A stretch of DNA of 64,000 nucleotides from Basidiobolus meristosporus CBS 931.73 (Eukaryota; Basidiobolomycota; Basidiobolomycetes; Basidiobolales; Basidiobolaceae). Shown here in pieces: positions 45,237 to 56,995 of this stretch; position 1 is the first letter of the stretch; the number at the start of each line of letters is the position of its first letter. The notes beneath the pieces were generated by a model. The model saw only the letters and a program-made list of their open reading frames with translations. It made no database searches and was not told where the DNA came from. The DNA lies in NCBI GenBank assembly GCA_002104905.1, contig MCFE01000401.1:1-64000 (forward strand), read 5' to 3'. The position numbers and the translations under genes were made by a program.

Positions 45237-46307
45237 TGTGGAGGTGTATAGGTCCCAGGGAGAGATATGTCCAACACTTCTCAAGTGTTTTGTGTGTGGG
45301 GTGTTCACTGGGTGCAACAACCACTGGCAAAAGCTTGCTAGGAATACTTGGGTTCTGTCCTTAATCTAATGTGATGGGGACTAAAGCCACAAGCTTGTCA
45401 AGGGAAAACTATTGAGTTGCAATCCCCAACTTAGTTGGTGTCTTAACAAAATTATGTGCAGGGTTCAGCGTCCTTTGAGATGACAATGTACTAAAGCTTC
45501 CAAAGTCCAAACAACTGTAAACTCCACCAGCAGGGGCTTGATAAGAATGCAGCTGTGGTCAATAGTTACAAAGACAGAAAAGTATCTTTGCCTGTACAAG
45601 AACAAGCTTGGCAAAGAATCAAATATAATAAAAGATATCTACTCTGAGTATTCCTCACAAGTAGTGCCTCCAAGGTCAGTTTGCTGTCAGTGCAGTTTCC
45701 TGGGAGTGTCCTGTGGTCTGGGGTTGGAAGTTCAGGTAGCAGCAGGTAGCAGTGATCATACTAATCAACAAGTGGGTATATTGATAAAAGGGATGATCAT
45801 TTATTGCTGAGGGATAGCCTCCCTGATATACTTTTCTCACTGGCTAAGTGATTACTAATCATGGTGTTCCAGAAGGTTCCAGATATCAATAGAAGTTGTA
45901 ATGACATCAGAATGACCTAAGAATGTTCTAAGTAGGTGCCAGAAGGTTCTAAGAAGCACAGCACATCCAACCAATCAGAAATCAGTACTCTGAAACCTGT
46001 GTGACATAGGGATACCATATATGGTATAGAGAAGGTAGGGATGGTGACATGTGTTGATCATGTGTGACAGGTTCTGGTGTGGGTACTTGCCTAATATAGA
46101 AGCACTTACTGCTAGTAATCTTACATAAAGTGGGGGATAACTTATTTAATAAGGTAAGCAGATGTGATAGTCAACCAGCTTATGGGATAGTACTGATCAG
46201 ATAAGACAAATGGGATAAAACTAAAATAAGGGTAGTAGAGAAATAGTGAAGTAGAAAATATAGGAATGAGCACATCTGTGAGTGGGTGTCACTGTGACCC
46301 CACTACA
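45237..46307 (-). mobile_element. Gypsy-D-family solo LTR, inverted
   Basis: 1071 bp, TGTGGAGGTG to CCCCACTACA on the plus strand, with a perfect 4-bp duplication CTGC (45233-45236, 46308-46311). The uninterrupted site GGCCTGCTCCAATGGAC is present near 56008. More similar to the solo LTR at 40638 than to gypsy D. Confidence 0.93.
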
Positions 46308-47249
46308 CTGCTCCAATGGACTCATGTCTAAATGAGGAGCTTGGTGCGTTCTGGTAGTTTTGCGCTGAAGCACATGCATTAATCTAATGTGCATTGACTT
46401 GATATGGGGTGCTCTTGTGAAGGATGTTTGCATGAATTGGACTGACATCGGAACTCAGCAAGGTGTGCTGGCATAATCTAGAAGCAGTTGTTTACAGTCT
46501 GTATTGCTCCTACTGAAGCTCATGTTCCAGTTCCTCAAGGTATTCACTTATCCTCTGTCTGGTACTTTGGAACTGTTGCCTTGATGAGTCCTGTGTGTAT
46601 GGCTCTTGGAAGCTACTTAGCTCCACTAATATATCACATACTACATTAGTCATATGAGGCAAAAACGCATTCAAAATTGCTTTGGTTCCCAAATTTGGGG
46701 CTCAAACAGATGTGTCCTGACCATACTGTGCAAATTGCATGCAGAATTGTTTGCATGCATCTCCCTCATCAAATCCTCTCACTCTTGGCTATTTGTGTTT
46801 GCAATACCTGTCTTGTTATATATCTTGTTACATACATCTGCTGGCATCTGGACATAGAATTCATGCACACAGCTTTCTACTTGGATTCTTCCATCTCTGC
46901 TGACTCTGTGGGTATCCAGTTCTACCAGATTATTGAGTAGTGTCCAAATATCTGTATGAAGGCTCTTCATAAACACATGAGTCATACTAAGATCATTTGG
47001 CAAGAACTCCAATGGATCTGGCATTGACTATCCAATCCAGACCATGCTTGTGATCAGCGGGATGGGTTTTGTCTGGGTTGAACTAAAGATGAGGTGAGAC
47101 TTGGTATAAGGACCATGGTGCTGGATTTGGATACTTATATGGTAGTGTATTGGCATCAACCCATTTATGAAATATATATGAAAGCTAAAGCAGTTGTTTT
47201 TTCCATATATTATGATTGATGCATCTTGGATAGCATTGACATAGCTCAT
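46308..47249 (-). pseudogene. Unrecognised partner protein of the DDE transposon (Hb)
   Basis: It begins at 47249 (MSYVNAIQDASIIIYGK) and runs through PIHYHISIQIQHHGPYTKS, then TDIWTLLNNLVELDTHRVSR, VESCVHEFYVQM, NKIYNKTG and, after frameshifts, the SSRQQFQSTRQRISEYLEEL block (46510-46692). All blocks recur in Hd (55936-56995) and partly in Ha. It lies divergently from the transposase that starts at 48206; without the foldback insertion the gap is about 220 bp. It has no domain I recognise. An accessory protein, like the Myb-like partner of Harbinger elements, is one possibility. Confidence 0.5.
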
Positions 47250-47348
47250 ATCACATCAATTGCAGATTTCCTATTTGATTATAGACTTGTGCGTAAACCA
47301 TCAATAAAGTCACCAAGTCATTGCTTAGCTATGATTTTTGCAACATAT

Positions 47349-48084
47349 TAGACTTGTTCCGTTGGATAGTGCCACATTGAGCCATGAGTGCCAAATGATG
47401 CCATAGTGTGCCAGAGAGGTAAAGTGAGCCTATACTTGGCCACAGAGTGTGAAACATAGCTCTGCATCTTCATGCAAAGCAGCCCCTGTGTTTCACGCAT
47501 TGCGCAGGAGAAAATCTATTTTTTGACCTTTTTTTGTGGATCAATGTAGCTCAGGATGTGTAAGAGCACAGGAGAACTGAAGATAAGCATCTGGTACTCA
47601 ATAACCATGGCACTCTGAATCTAGCTCCTGTGGCTTATATCATCTCACAACAATGCATGGCACTATCTTGGTCCACTGGTACTATCTGGCACTATATTTA
47701 AATATTAGCCCTAAAGTAAGATCTATACAAAGCACTTATAGTGCCAGATAGTACCAGTGGACCAAGATAGTGCCATGCATTGTTGTGACATGATACAAGC
47801 CACAGGAGCTAGATTCAGAGTGCCATGGGTATTGAGTACCAGATGCATATCTTCATTCTGCTTGTGCTCTAACACATGCTGCACAACAATGATCCAAAAA
47901 AAAAGGGCAAAAAATGGATTTTCTCTAGCACAATGGGTGAAACACAGGGGCTGCTTTGCATGAGGATGCGGAGCTATGTTTCACACTCTGTGGCCAAGTA
48001 TAGGCTCACTGTACCTCTCTGGCACACTATGGCATCATTTGGCACTCATGGCTCAATGTGGCACTATCCAATGGAACAAGTCTA
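47349..48084. mobile_element. Foldback (palindromic) element, copy 2, 736 bp
   Basis: Arms 47349-47696 and 47737-48084 are 348 bp each; the loop 47697-47736 is the reverse complement of that in copy 1. The length equals copy 1 exactly. The related site in Hd near 57085 (GCAACATAATGATGGG) lacks the element and shows that it inserted between the two divergent genes of Hb. The arms share copy-specific variants with each other (for example CATGCATTGTTGTGA) that copy 1 lacks. Confidence 0.88.
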
Positions 48085-48205
48085 ATGATGGGACACATGG
48101 CAAATGATGGAGATTTAATTATGATGCATGGAAAATTTGATATATTATGCTGATTGCACCAAATTGATTCATATCACCTCTGCTCAATCATATACAAGCT
48201 TTGAT

Positions 48206-49062
48206 ATGACTTACTCATAGAAATGGACTTTTCTCATCAATCTCATTGCTACCACTGGATTTCCTTTTGACATATTAGAAGAGATCTACACCAAGTACAG
48301 GAGACCATCTACCCCAATCTACTCAAAGAGATCCCTTGTGAAGCTTTTGTACTATTACAAGAACCATTGTCCCACAAGGTTTCATCCCAGCATTCATGGT
48401 AACAGAAGTCCCAGAAGCTTTCATTTCCTGCTGACAGCAATGGATAACCACCTTGCAGAGGGTATGAATGACTTAGAGCAAGCTTGGTATACTGGGTTCA
48501 GAAGCTCTAATAAACTTCCACATCCCAGAGTGTTTGGCAACAGGTTCCATATTAGTAGTGTTTTTGATACCTTCCCAGTCAGGATAAACAGTCCTTCAAG
48601 AGGGTAGAGGCACTTCTATTCTGGCAAATGCAAGGAACACTGTGAAGTATCAAGCACTGTCTGGCATTGAGGGTAACATCATCTGGTTCAGTAGGCCATT
48701 TGCTGGAAGTCGGCTTGACAAAGAATTCTGGGTAGAGAACCATCCAGAACTCAGTAGAGGGGAGAAATGTATGGCACACCTAGCATATTTAGATGAGGAT
48801 TGTCAGAGGTTAGGATGTATTACAGCTCATAGGAAGCCAAGAAATGGTGTGCTTAGCAGGAAGCAGCAGCTCTACAATGAGATATTTAATCACTTCAGAG
48901 TTGGAGAAGAGTATACATTTGGATTTCTAAAGTGATTCAGCATATCAGCAGGTAAATACAGAGGAAGGTCATATATTGAAGAAAACAGCGGAATAGGTAA
49001 GACAATTAAGTTACTTAACAATGCACAGTATATTCATTCAAAATGACATCCACTGAGAGAAA
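48206..49062 (+). pseudogene. DDE transposase (DDE_Tnp_4-like, PIF/Harbinger-like), copy Hb
   Basis: A transposase that would cut and join element ends in the nucleus. From 48206: a stop at codon 5, then WTFLINLIATTGFPFD, the DTFPVRIN block (first catalytic Asp, near 48570), a frameshift near 48610, IEGNIIWFSRPFAGSRLDKEFW (second Asp, GSRxD), MAHLAYLDEDCQRLG, and NHFRVGEEYTFGFLK with the glutamate position of the DDE_Tnp_4 end motif, then TGA at 48933 in place of an arginine codon. About 240-270 codons is shorter than most Harbinger transposases. The family is inferred from the spacing and motifs; related DDE families are possible. Confidence 0.6.
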
Positions 49063-49924
49063 TAGACTTGTTCCATTGTACACTGCCAGAGTGCAGAGTG
49101 CAATCCTCAGTCTCTAAGAGCAATCAGGCACAATATTATAGTTACCAGTAGGCAGCATTGCTCTTTGATGATTTTGTACCATGTGGGACAATCTTGCACA
49201 CTATAGCATAATCTGACATAAGGAGGTTGGCACAAATGATTGCACCCACTTATAATGTTTGCATCATGTGCGCAATTGGATACCTCTATTATAATACATT
49301 AAATCCCATATTGTGATATGTTTCTTCAATATAAATGAATAAATAAATGCTTATTACACTCTAAACTACACTGATACTTACCATTTTGGTTACCATAACT
49401 CCAACTGGATGGTTTCTCAGTGGTTAATTGGTCCAAAAGTATCCTGAAGCTGTCAGCCCCCAATTGGCTACTTGTCCAATACACAAGCTACCTGACTTGC
49501 CATCAAATATTCCATTTTGCCAACTTAGCAAGTAAATCCCTGATCCAAGTGATTGGACAAGATGCCATAGCTAGCACAAAACCAGTCATATAGGTGCAAT
49601 ACAGATCTAGTGGCTGCACTGGTGCTACAGATAATTTATATATATCCAGGATGCTTATTTATAGGGGTTCTGTCACAGATGTGAGACAATCTTAATATTG
49701 CTTATATGAAAATTTAGTGATCACTGATTTGCAATGGCTCAATACAAATTGCAAAAAAAATGTGTTGTTTGAATCATGACAAGTAATAGCAGTTTAATGC
49801 ATTTGCATCATCTTCTCCTAGGCTCTTTTCTCACAAGGACTACTACTGAAGCATTTGGTAGTGATTCACTTTGCACACCTAAACTACTTCCTTGTTGACT
49901 ATCCTCTTAGCTACTGGTGTATTC
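49063..49924 (-). repeat. Terminal region of DDE element Hc
   Basis: It starts TAGACTTGTTCCATTG at 49063, identical in its first 12 bases to the foldback terminus. Over more than 700 bp it is the reverse complement relative of 26345-27087. No coding sequence. It directly follows the transposase end of Hb without a recognisable left terminus of that element. Confidence 0.6.
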
Positions 49925-50140
49925 ATAGTAAATAATTTGCCTCCTAGTTGATGAGTGCAATGCTGCAGCTTGGCTGTGCTTAATTGCTCCAGATGATGCT
50001 GCCAAACCAGCCTGCAGTACTACATGTTGGCACATTCTTTGACTTGCCAAAGGCTCTGGTGGTGGAGGCACTTCATGTGCCTCATCATTGGTCAGTTCAC
50101 CAGAAAAAACCTGCTGAAGGTCAGGTGTAATAGCATGTGC
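49925..50140 (-). pseudogene. DDE-element partner protein, C-terminal fragment (Hc)
   Basis: Reads ITPDLQQVFSGELTNDEAHE with VPPPPEP on the minus strand, matching 44968-45180. The rest of the gene is missing; unit T6 begins at about 50140. Confidence 0.5.
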
Positions 50141-50623
50141 ACCCTATGAAAAATTATTGAGATGATCCCATCAAAAGGCCATTACAAATTTAAAGCCCTG
50201 TGACTAAGAGGTACTGATCTTGTTGAGACACTGTCCAGAGACCATTGAAAAATAATTGCACCCAGATTTCACAAAAGACTTAGTCAAAATGTTTCATCAC
50301 AACAATGTATAAGTGGATTTTGATTGGTTCCCTGCCAATTTGCTCACTTTCTGATCCCAGACACTCTATTGCCTCCCACATTTGTGTGAGTTGACTGGCT
50401 ATTGCCTCTATTTCACACTCCTTACGTCATGACTCAATCATTTCTCTTACTTTTCATGCATACAAATTGATTTATTTCCATTGAAATTTCAGTTGTACCT
50501 CTATTGCCAAGTGTATTGACCTATACAAGTCTCTATACCCTACACTAACATTGAGCTCAACCCCACACTCACCAAGTACTCCATTATAATCCACCACCCA
50601 ATAAGTATTTCTGCTGTAATGCT
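50141..50623. other. 3' flank of the T6 partner gene, no gene
   Basis: Matches 2540-2985 and 13855-14299 and so belongs to the Tnp2 transposon. No terminal inverted repeat was recognised at 50140, where element Hc is joined. Confidence 0.45.
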
Positions 50624-52546
50624 CTAATTCCACAACTGTGGTGGGAACCCAACAGCTTTATGCCACTGTTCATTCACTGGTTCCCACACATCCTGATCTT
50701 CAGCCTGCACTGCAAGGTCTAGCTCCTCATCTGCCAGTCTTTGTAATAAGTCCTTGAGATATTCCAGTGCGTTTTCTTGAGCACTGCTCTTGAAGAAGTG
50801 CTGCAACCTCATGGTGTGCCTATTAATGTTCCAAAACTTCACTGAAGGCATTGTGATAATCTTTTGAGCTCTTGACATTGTAGCCTTGTCTGTCAGTGAG
50901 ATCTCTGCTCTGTCAACAATGCAGGCTGTAAAGACTGTGGATGCTGTGGTAGACAAGTTGCCTTTTTCAGCAAACTCATCTACCTAGCTGGAATATAGCT
51001 CAACTGGCTGCGCTTCCAACTCTTGTGAAAACAGTTGTTTTCTTGTTGGTAATTCTTTTGGCTATGATAGGATTCAGTCTGTTCCTGGCTTACGGCATTA
51101 ATTGGCAAGAACTGCAGTTTTTTTTGCATGCCTCCATGTCACAGGCTTGAGTAGACATTTTCCCCTTTACCTTTTCCTTTATTGCTGCCAGATCTTTCAC
51201 TGCAACTTTGTCTGAGTGCTTTTTGTAAAGAACTACATTTTCTCCTGGATAGATTCTGCTCTGACTCATCTGTTTTGCCCTGCTTGTCCCTTGCTGGCAC
51301 TCTTCTGGCAACCTGATATTTCTTTTCAGCTTATTTTGAGCTCTCAACTGTAGTTGTGACAGGCTCCTGTATAAGCAGCTGGATTTTATTGCCACCAGGT
51401 CCTTTACTGCTATTTTGACTAGGTGCCTCTTGAGTGGTACTATGCTTTTCCTTGATAAATGTTGTGCTGGTGCATCCATGTCTGCCTGCTTGTCCCTAAT
51501 TGGCACTCTTCCAGCTGCCTGGTGTCTCTTTGATGCTTGTCTGGAGCTCTTGGCCCCGCTTGTAACAAGCTCTTGAGGAAGCTGCTGGTTTTTAGCCATG
51601 GCACCCTTATTCTTCTGCCTTTGATAGTTTCTGTTATTCTTATGATACTCTCTTAGCATACCAATGCTGGCCCAGAATCTGTTTGCCCGTTTGAATGCAG
51701 GATAATGCTTATGGAGCAAGTCAAGTACATTCTGCTTGGCCTTAAGCTCCTGATGGTCCCATGGTGTGCCAGCCTTAAGCTAATGGCATGCTGAACTTCT
51801 GACAGCCTTGTGTATATTAGCCCACTCTTCATTATAGCATGCAACAACTTCATGGATCTTCAATGTCTTTTGACTTTTAGGCTTTGGTATAAACACCACA
51901 TTGTCTCCCTCCCATGCTGTGGTAGGCTTTTCTGTGGGCTTTATCTATGGGCACTCTTGTTGTGCTTCAAAGACTGTATGGTGTTCCTCTGCTGTTACAT
52001 TGGGAAATGGCTCAATTCTTGGCTGTGGCATTGAGCTACTTGAGTTCCTTCTTTGCAGCAAAGATACTACTTTCTCTAGCTGGGATATTGATTGCTCTAC
52101 ATGTATTATCCACTCATCCTGTTTCTGGACTACTTCCTGATTTCTCTGGGCCATTGCATCTCTCCTATCAGCCACTGCACTTAATTGCTTCATTAATGCT
52201 TCAGTATGAGCTAACAACATACTTACTAATATGGGAGGTGGTGACGTTATAATGGCCACTTGCTGATCTTCTACTGAGGGTACTGCATTTGCTACATTCC
52301 CATCTGCCTGAGCATAACAGTCAGCTTGTGGCTCCAAGGAGGTTCTCAATTGTCACTTGACTGAGAGCCTGAGGAGTCTGCATTATTACCTTCAATGGGC
52401 ACACTGTCCACAGGGTCTTTTTTGGATGTAGCCCTGCTTGTTGCACTAAATATCAAAGCAAGCTGTTGTCCAACCATTCTTCTGTTGCTGTCAGCGGTGG
52501 AGTTTGGTTGAGAACCAAACAACTTTGCTTTATTTTTTAGCGGCAT
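50624..52546 (-). pseudogene. Unrecognised partner protein of the Tnp2 transposon, best copy (unit T6)
   Basis: Starts at 52546 with MPLKNKAKLFGSQPN and a serine-rich stretch. Next comes a coiled-coil-like segment (51945-52349: AVADRRDAMAQRNQEVVQKQ, then SISQLEKVVSLLQRR), then EVVACYNEEWANIHKAV, LKAGTPWDHQELKAKQNVLD and GMLREYHKNNRNYQRQKN. A basic region holds two repeats of the form KxAVKDLxAIK (51090-51480). The end is NINRHTMRLQHFFKSSAQEN with EPVNEQWHKAV. Several stops and frameshifts interrupt it. It starts 222 bp from the transposase, in the opposite direction. A DNA-binding accessory role, like TnpA, is a guess from position, coiled coil and basic charge. Confidence 0.5.
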
Positions 52547-52768
52547 AAATATGGAAGTGAGTCAAACCAAAGGAGAAATAGTGTTACATATACATGTGTA
52601 TGTGGTGCCACAACTTTATTTATAATGCTTAATATGGTGGGTCATCATTGAATCTTACATTCATGTAGGTGCAATGTCTCAAATACAAGACTGTCTTAAG
52701 TTCACATGAGTATTGACCAAAAAGTGATATAATAGCGTTACATTGTTGAAGATCAAACTGTTTGCCCC
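52547..52768. promoter_or_regulatory. Putative divergent promoter region of the Tnp2 transposon
   Basis: The 222 bp between the two divergent starts is AT-rich and alignable with 4863-5084 and 20071-20273. No TATA box is certain (candidate TACATATACATG near 52585). The call rests on gene order only. Confidence 0.35.
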
Positions 52769-55570
52769 ATGAACAAGACTACTTTGACTCAACACCATAG
52801 GAGAAGAGAAAAAAGACCATGTGGCTATTGTGGCATGCCTCTCAGCTATGAATCATGCAGACAGCATAGGAAGTATTACAAGGATCATGGACAGTGTTTT
52901 GCCACCCAAGTCATATTTGACCATTCATTGGTCATTACTGTACCAGCATTATCTTGCCAGCCAGTTGATACTTCTATATTGGCACCTGGCTATCTTTGTC
53001 ACCTTGTGCAAACTGAGTCAGGTGAGTTTGTGATGCCTTTAGGCTCAACTCAGCCTTCTGAATATGGCATGCAGAGTGATAGCTCTGACCAAGAAGGTTC
53101 ACTGATGGATATTGAGCTTATCTCCCCTAATAACAGTACCACATATGAGCCCTGTCAAATCCCTATATGCAATGAGACAACACCCATTGATACAAATGCC
53201 AAGGATACTTTATGGAGCTAAGTTAGTCCAGTAATCCATCTACTGGTGAATGATGTAATGTTGTGGCTAGAGAAGTGGTGTGTTTCCACTAATATCAGTA
53301 ATGGGGGCTTTGAGGATTTATTACTACTTCTTGTCCAAATCATACCGGGATGTAACATACCATGTACCTGGTACAAGTGGACAACCATCATGTGGCTGGC
53401 AACATATGACCCAGAGACTGTCCTGATTCCAGCATATGTTAACAGTTGCATGGCATCCATATCCAAAATGCTAGCATTGCAATGTGTCCAAATTGTCAGG
53501 AATCCACCACTATTGAGGGAAAACATTGGTCACACTCCGGATATATTCCTGTCAAACCCCATCTAAGGAAGCTGATGTAGTCCAACAAATATTGCAAAGC
53601 TATACAATACTGCGCTCAGTATTAATGAAGTGCAAACATATCCAATATATTCAATGGCAAACACTACAAACAGCTAAGAAGCAAGGGCTACTTTGAAGGT
53701 ATGTATGACCATGCCTTTGCTGTAGCACTTGATGGATTCTAATTAAACAAGTACTCTACCAGAAAATCCTGCTGGCCACTGATTCTCATCAATCTGAATC
53801 TACCGCCCATCTTACAATATCAGAGCAATAATCTGATGGTAGTCTCACTGGTATCAGGGCCTAAATCACCATCCAACCTGGATAGCTACCTGTATCCATT
53901 GCTGGATGAATTTTGTATGCTTTCCAGCAGGATAATGGTAAATGGCCATCATGTAAAGTGCACATTATTATCTGCATTGGAGATACCCCAGCCATCAGCA
54001 AGATAGCAGGTTTTTCCGGGCACAATGGATGATATTGATGTCAGATGTGTGAGATCCAGGGGATTCACTCCATAACTCACACACATTATTGTTACGCAAA
54101 CACCAGCACTAAGAACATCATCTTTCCACAGGGAGAATGTCAGAAGTAAGCATGCTATTGCAGCAAAGCTGGCAAGCTATAAGTCATAGGCTGGAATATG
54201 GTATCAATTGGAAACCAGAGATACTTAAGATAGAGGGTATCTGTTGCAGCAAAAGCTTTCCACTGGGAGCAATGCATTTGCTTTTCAACAATATCCCAAT
54301 ACTGATGACCAAGTTGTACATGGGGCATTTAAAGCTAAATGAGTCTTTTGAGATACCGGAGAAATTTGAAAGAATTGGCAAGATATTACAGAGTATTTGC
54401 TACCCTAAGTACTTCTCACGGGCTCCAATTAATATTCATACACATATGCAACAATACAAATGCAAAGACTGGATGAACTGGATGTGTGTTTATTCAAGTG
54501 GTGTTCTGAAGCCATTCCTACGAAGAGTACATCAGAAGCATTGGGAGTCATATGTGGACATTGTAGGAATATTTATCCAGAAGCGGATCACCAATACCAA
54601 CTTGACGCATCTACAGCTGTTGTGTGAGGAGTTTGTGATGTGGCTTGAGCAGCTATACTACAAGCATAAAGCTGAATGCGTAGATCTCTGCTGCTACTGT
54701 ATCCATTCTCTACCCCATCATGCATGGTGTGTGAGGAATATTGGGCCTTGCTTCACCTTTTGGGAGTTTCAAATGGAGCTGATGTGTGGGGAGATAGGAA
54801 GACAAGTCAAGTTGCAGGTACTACCATATCCCAACCTCACCAAGAATACTCCCTTCAGGTATGTTGTGGATGTGATGAGTTGTCACATGGAGGACTGCCA
54901 GAAAGAGTTGGAAGATACTGAGGACAAATGTGCTCATGGAGACACCTATGCCTATGGCATTAAGAAGCTAAGCAGCCCCAATGCATGGGTAATCAGTTAA
55001 GTAATGCAAAGTTGAGTTGGGTGCAACAAGCAACTAATTTTTATCAGGAAAACTCCACCAAGATATGCCAGATTTCTTGTGGTCACAAGCCAACTTCTAC
55101 ACCATTCAATACACAATACACACAAACAAAAGCCAGAGTGCACCTATACAGGGGACTAGAATCCAGCTTGGGGAAGGAGTCTATTGTCTAAATACCAAGA
55201 AGTTCTTTGAGGATATTCAGGAGGTATTCATAGCAGAAGTGGCAACAACCAAGCATATGTTTGCAAGATGTATATGCTACCAGCAGTACAAGGTATATGG
55301 CAACTTTGCAAGTATTACACTAAAAAGCTGTAAAGTTGAGGTGATAGAAGTATGTCAATTGTAGCAGGTGTGCGCATTTGTAGAGGTTAGCAAGCAGCAG
55401 GCCATAGTTTTTTTGTTTCAAACTATATATGGAATACCAAAGGTATTAGTGGGTAAGCAAATAAAGAAAGGTGCTTCTATAGTGGAATATATGAATTGCA
55501 CAATGGGAGGTAGAAAAAGGAATTACCATTTGGTAAATTGATACAGTAGTATTATACAGAACCAGTGGTA
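52769..55570 (+). pseudogene. Tnp2-type transposase, best copy (unit T6)
   Basis: CACTA/EnSpm-like transposase (Tnp2, Transposase_21). The start MNKTTLTQHHRRREKRPCGY is followed by a cysteine-histidine cluster (CGYC...C...H). TAA at 53219-53221 replaces a CAA conserved in T2. Then VNDVMLWLEKW, a second cysteine cluster near 53480, the LDGF block (Asp at 53731), LVSGPKSPSNLDSYLYPLLD near 53845-53910, the GDTPA core at 53979 (frameshifted) and an open stretch of 287 codons, 54137-55000, with FPLGAMHLLFNNIPILMTKL, INIHTHMQQYKCKDWMNW and PCFTFWEF. The CYQQYKVYGNFASI segment to 55365 may be the true C-terminus. Most pieces share one frame, so few changes separate it from an intact gene. Confidence 0.72.
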
Positions 55571-55935
55571 GGCTGTCATACTGCTGGTATAATGGCATTA
55601 GAGTCTTGCTGTGAGGCTGTCAAAATATCGTTAAGTTTCTTGTCATATAAGGCAATTGGATATCCTGGCCAACTTGATCCCCTTTAAATAGTTATAGGGC
55701 GCTGAAAGACCACAACAATACCATGCAAATATTGTCACAGCACCAATAAAATATTGTCAAGTTTTATCCCTTTATTTGGCTGTAAAATTAGCAAAACACC
55801 GTCATGATCTTATCATAAGATTGTTAGGAGGGTCACTAATTCCAAGCTGCTGTTGTTATGATGGTCTCTAAATGGGATCTTGTTGGCTGATCCAGATTAG
55901 GTCCACCTGCAGGGCCAAATTATTTTTCATAGGGG
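55571..55935. other. 3' flank of unit T6, no gene
   Basis: Matches 13370-13740 and 37560-37920. It ends in TTTTCATAGGGG, as does unit T1 near 443, after which DDE element Hd starts. Nothing codes here. Confidence 0.45.
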
Positions 55936-56995
55936 CAGGTTCAACTTGATGAGCTGGCATTGCCCTTGGCTGAGTTCAGTGTGAGGCCACTTGTTGATGC
56001 AACTTGGCCTGCTCCAATGGACTTGTATATAAATGAGCAGTTTGGCAAGTTCTGGTGGTCTTGCTCTAAAGTGCACATGTTGACCTGACATGTGTTGACT
56101 CAATGCGGGGGTGTTCTTGTCAAGGGTGTTAGCATAGTTTGTACTGGCATGTGCCAGCACACTGAAGTTGCAAGCAATAGTAAGGAATCCAGCAAGATGC
56201 GCTGGTGCCATCCCAATGCTGTTGTTTGTGGGCTGTATTCATCCTCTTGAAGTTCACCTTTGGATTCCCCAGGGTACTCACTTACCCTCTGTCTGATACT
56301 TTGGAACTGCTGCCTGGATGAGTCCTGTGTATATTGCTCTTGGAAGCCACTTAGCTCTACCATTATATCATGTAGTACATTAGTCATTTCAGGCTAAAAC
56401 TCATTCAAAATGTCTTTAGTTCCCAAAGTTGAGGCACAAATGGATGTGTCCAGCCCATACTGAACATATTGCATGCAAAATTGTTCCCATGCAGCTTCCA
56501 TACCAAATCCCCTCACTCTCAGCTTATTCTTGATTTCAACACTTGTCTTGTTGTATATCTTCTTTTATACATCCACTGTCATCTTAATGTGAAGCTCATG
56601 CCACAGCTTTCTACTCAGGTTCTTCTTTCTCTGTCAACTCTCTGAGGTATCTAGTTCTGCTAGATTAATGAGTAGTGCCCAAATATCTGTATGAAGGCTC
56701 ATCATAGACACTTGGGTCATACTAAAATCATTTGGTAAGAACTCAAATGGAACCAGCATCAATTTCTCCAATCCAGACCGTGCTTTTGGGCTGGGGGATA
56801 GGTTTTTTGTGGGTTGTACTCAAGATTAGTTGCAACTTGGTATAGGGACCATAGTGACAGATTTGGATACTTATACAGTAGTGTATTGGGATCAACCCGG
56901 TCTTATATGATGAATATATGAAAAGTAATGTGATTGCTGAATTTTCCATATATTATACATGATGCATCTTGGATTGCATTGACACAGATTGCATC
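55936..56995 (-). pseudogene. Partner protein of the DDE transposon (Hd)
   Basis: Minus-strand blocks: PIHYCISIQICHYGPYTK (56743-56949), LHTDIWALLINLAELDT, then MTNVLHDIMVELSGFQEQYT with SSRQQFQSIRQRVSEY (56100-56387), and a C-terminal PPELAKLLIYIQVHWSRPSC region. Agreement with Hb and Ha across frames shows a real former gene. The extreme C-terminus seen in Hb (VPPPQEL) is missing at 55936. Confidence 0.5.
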
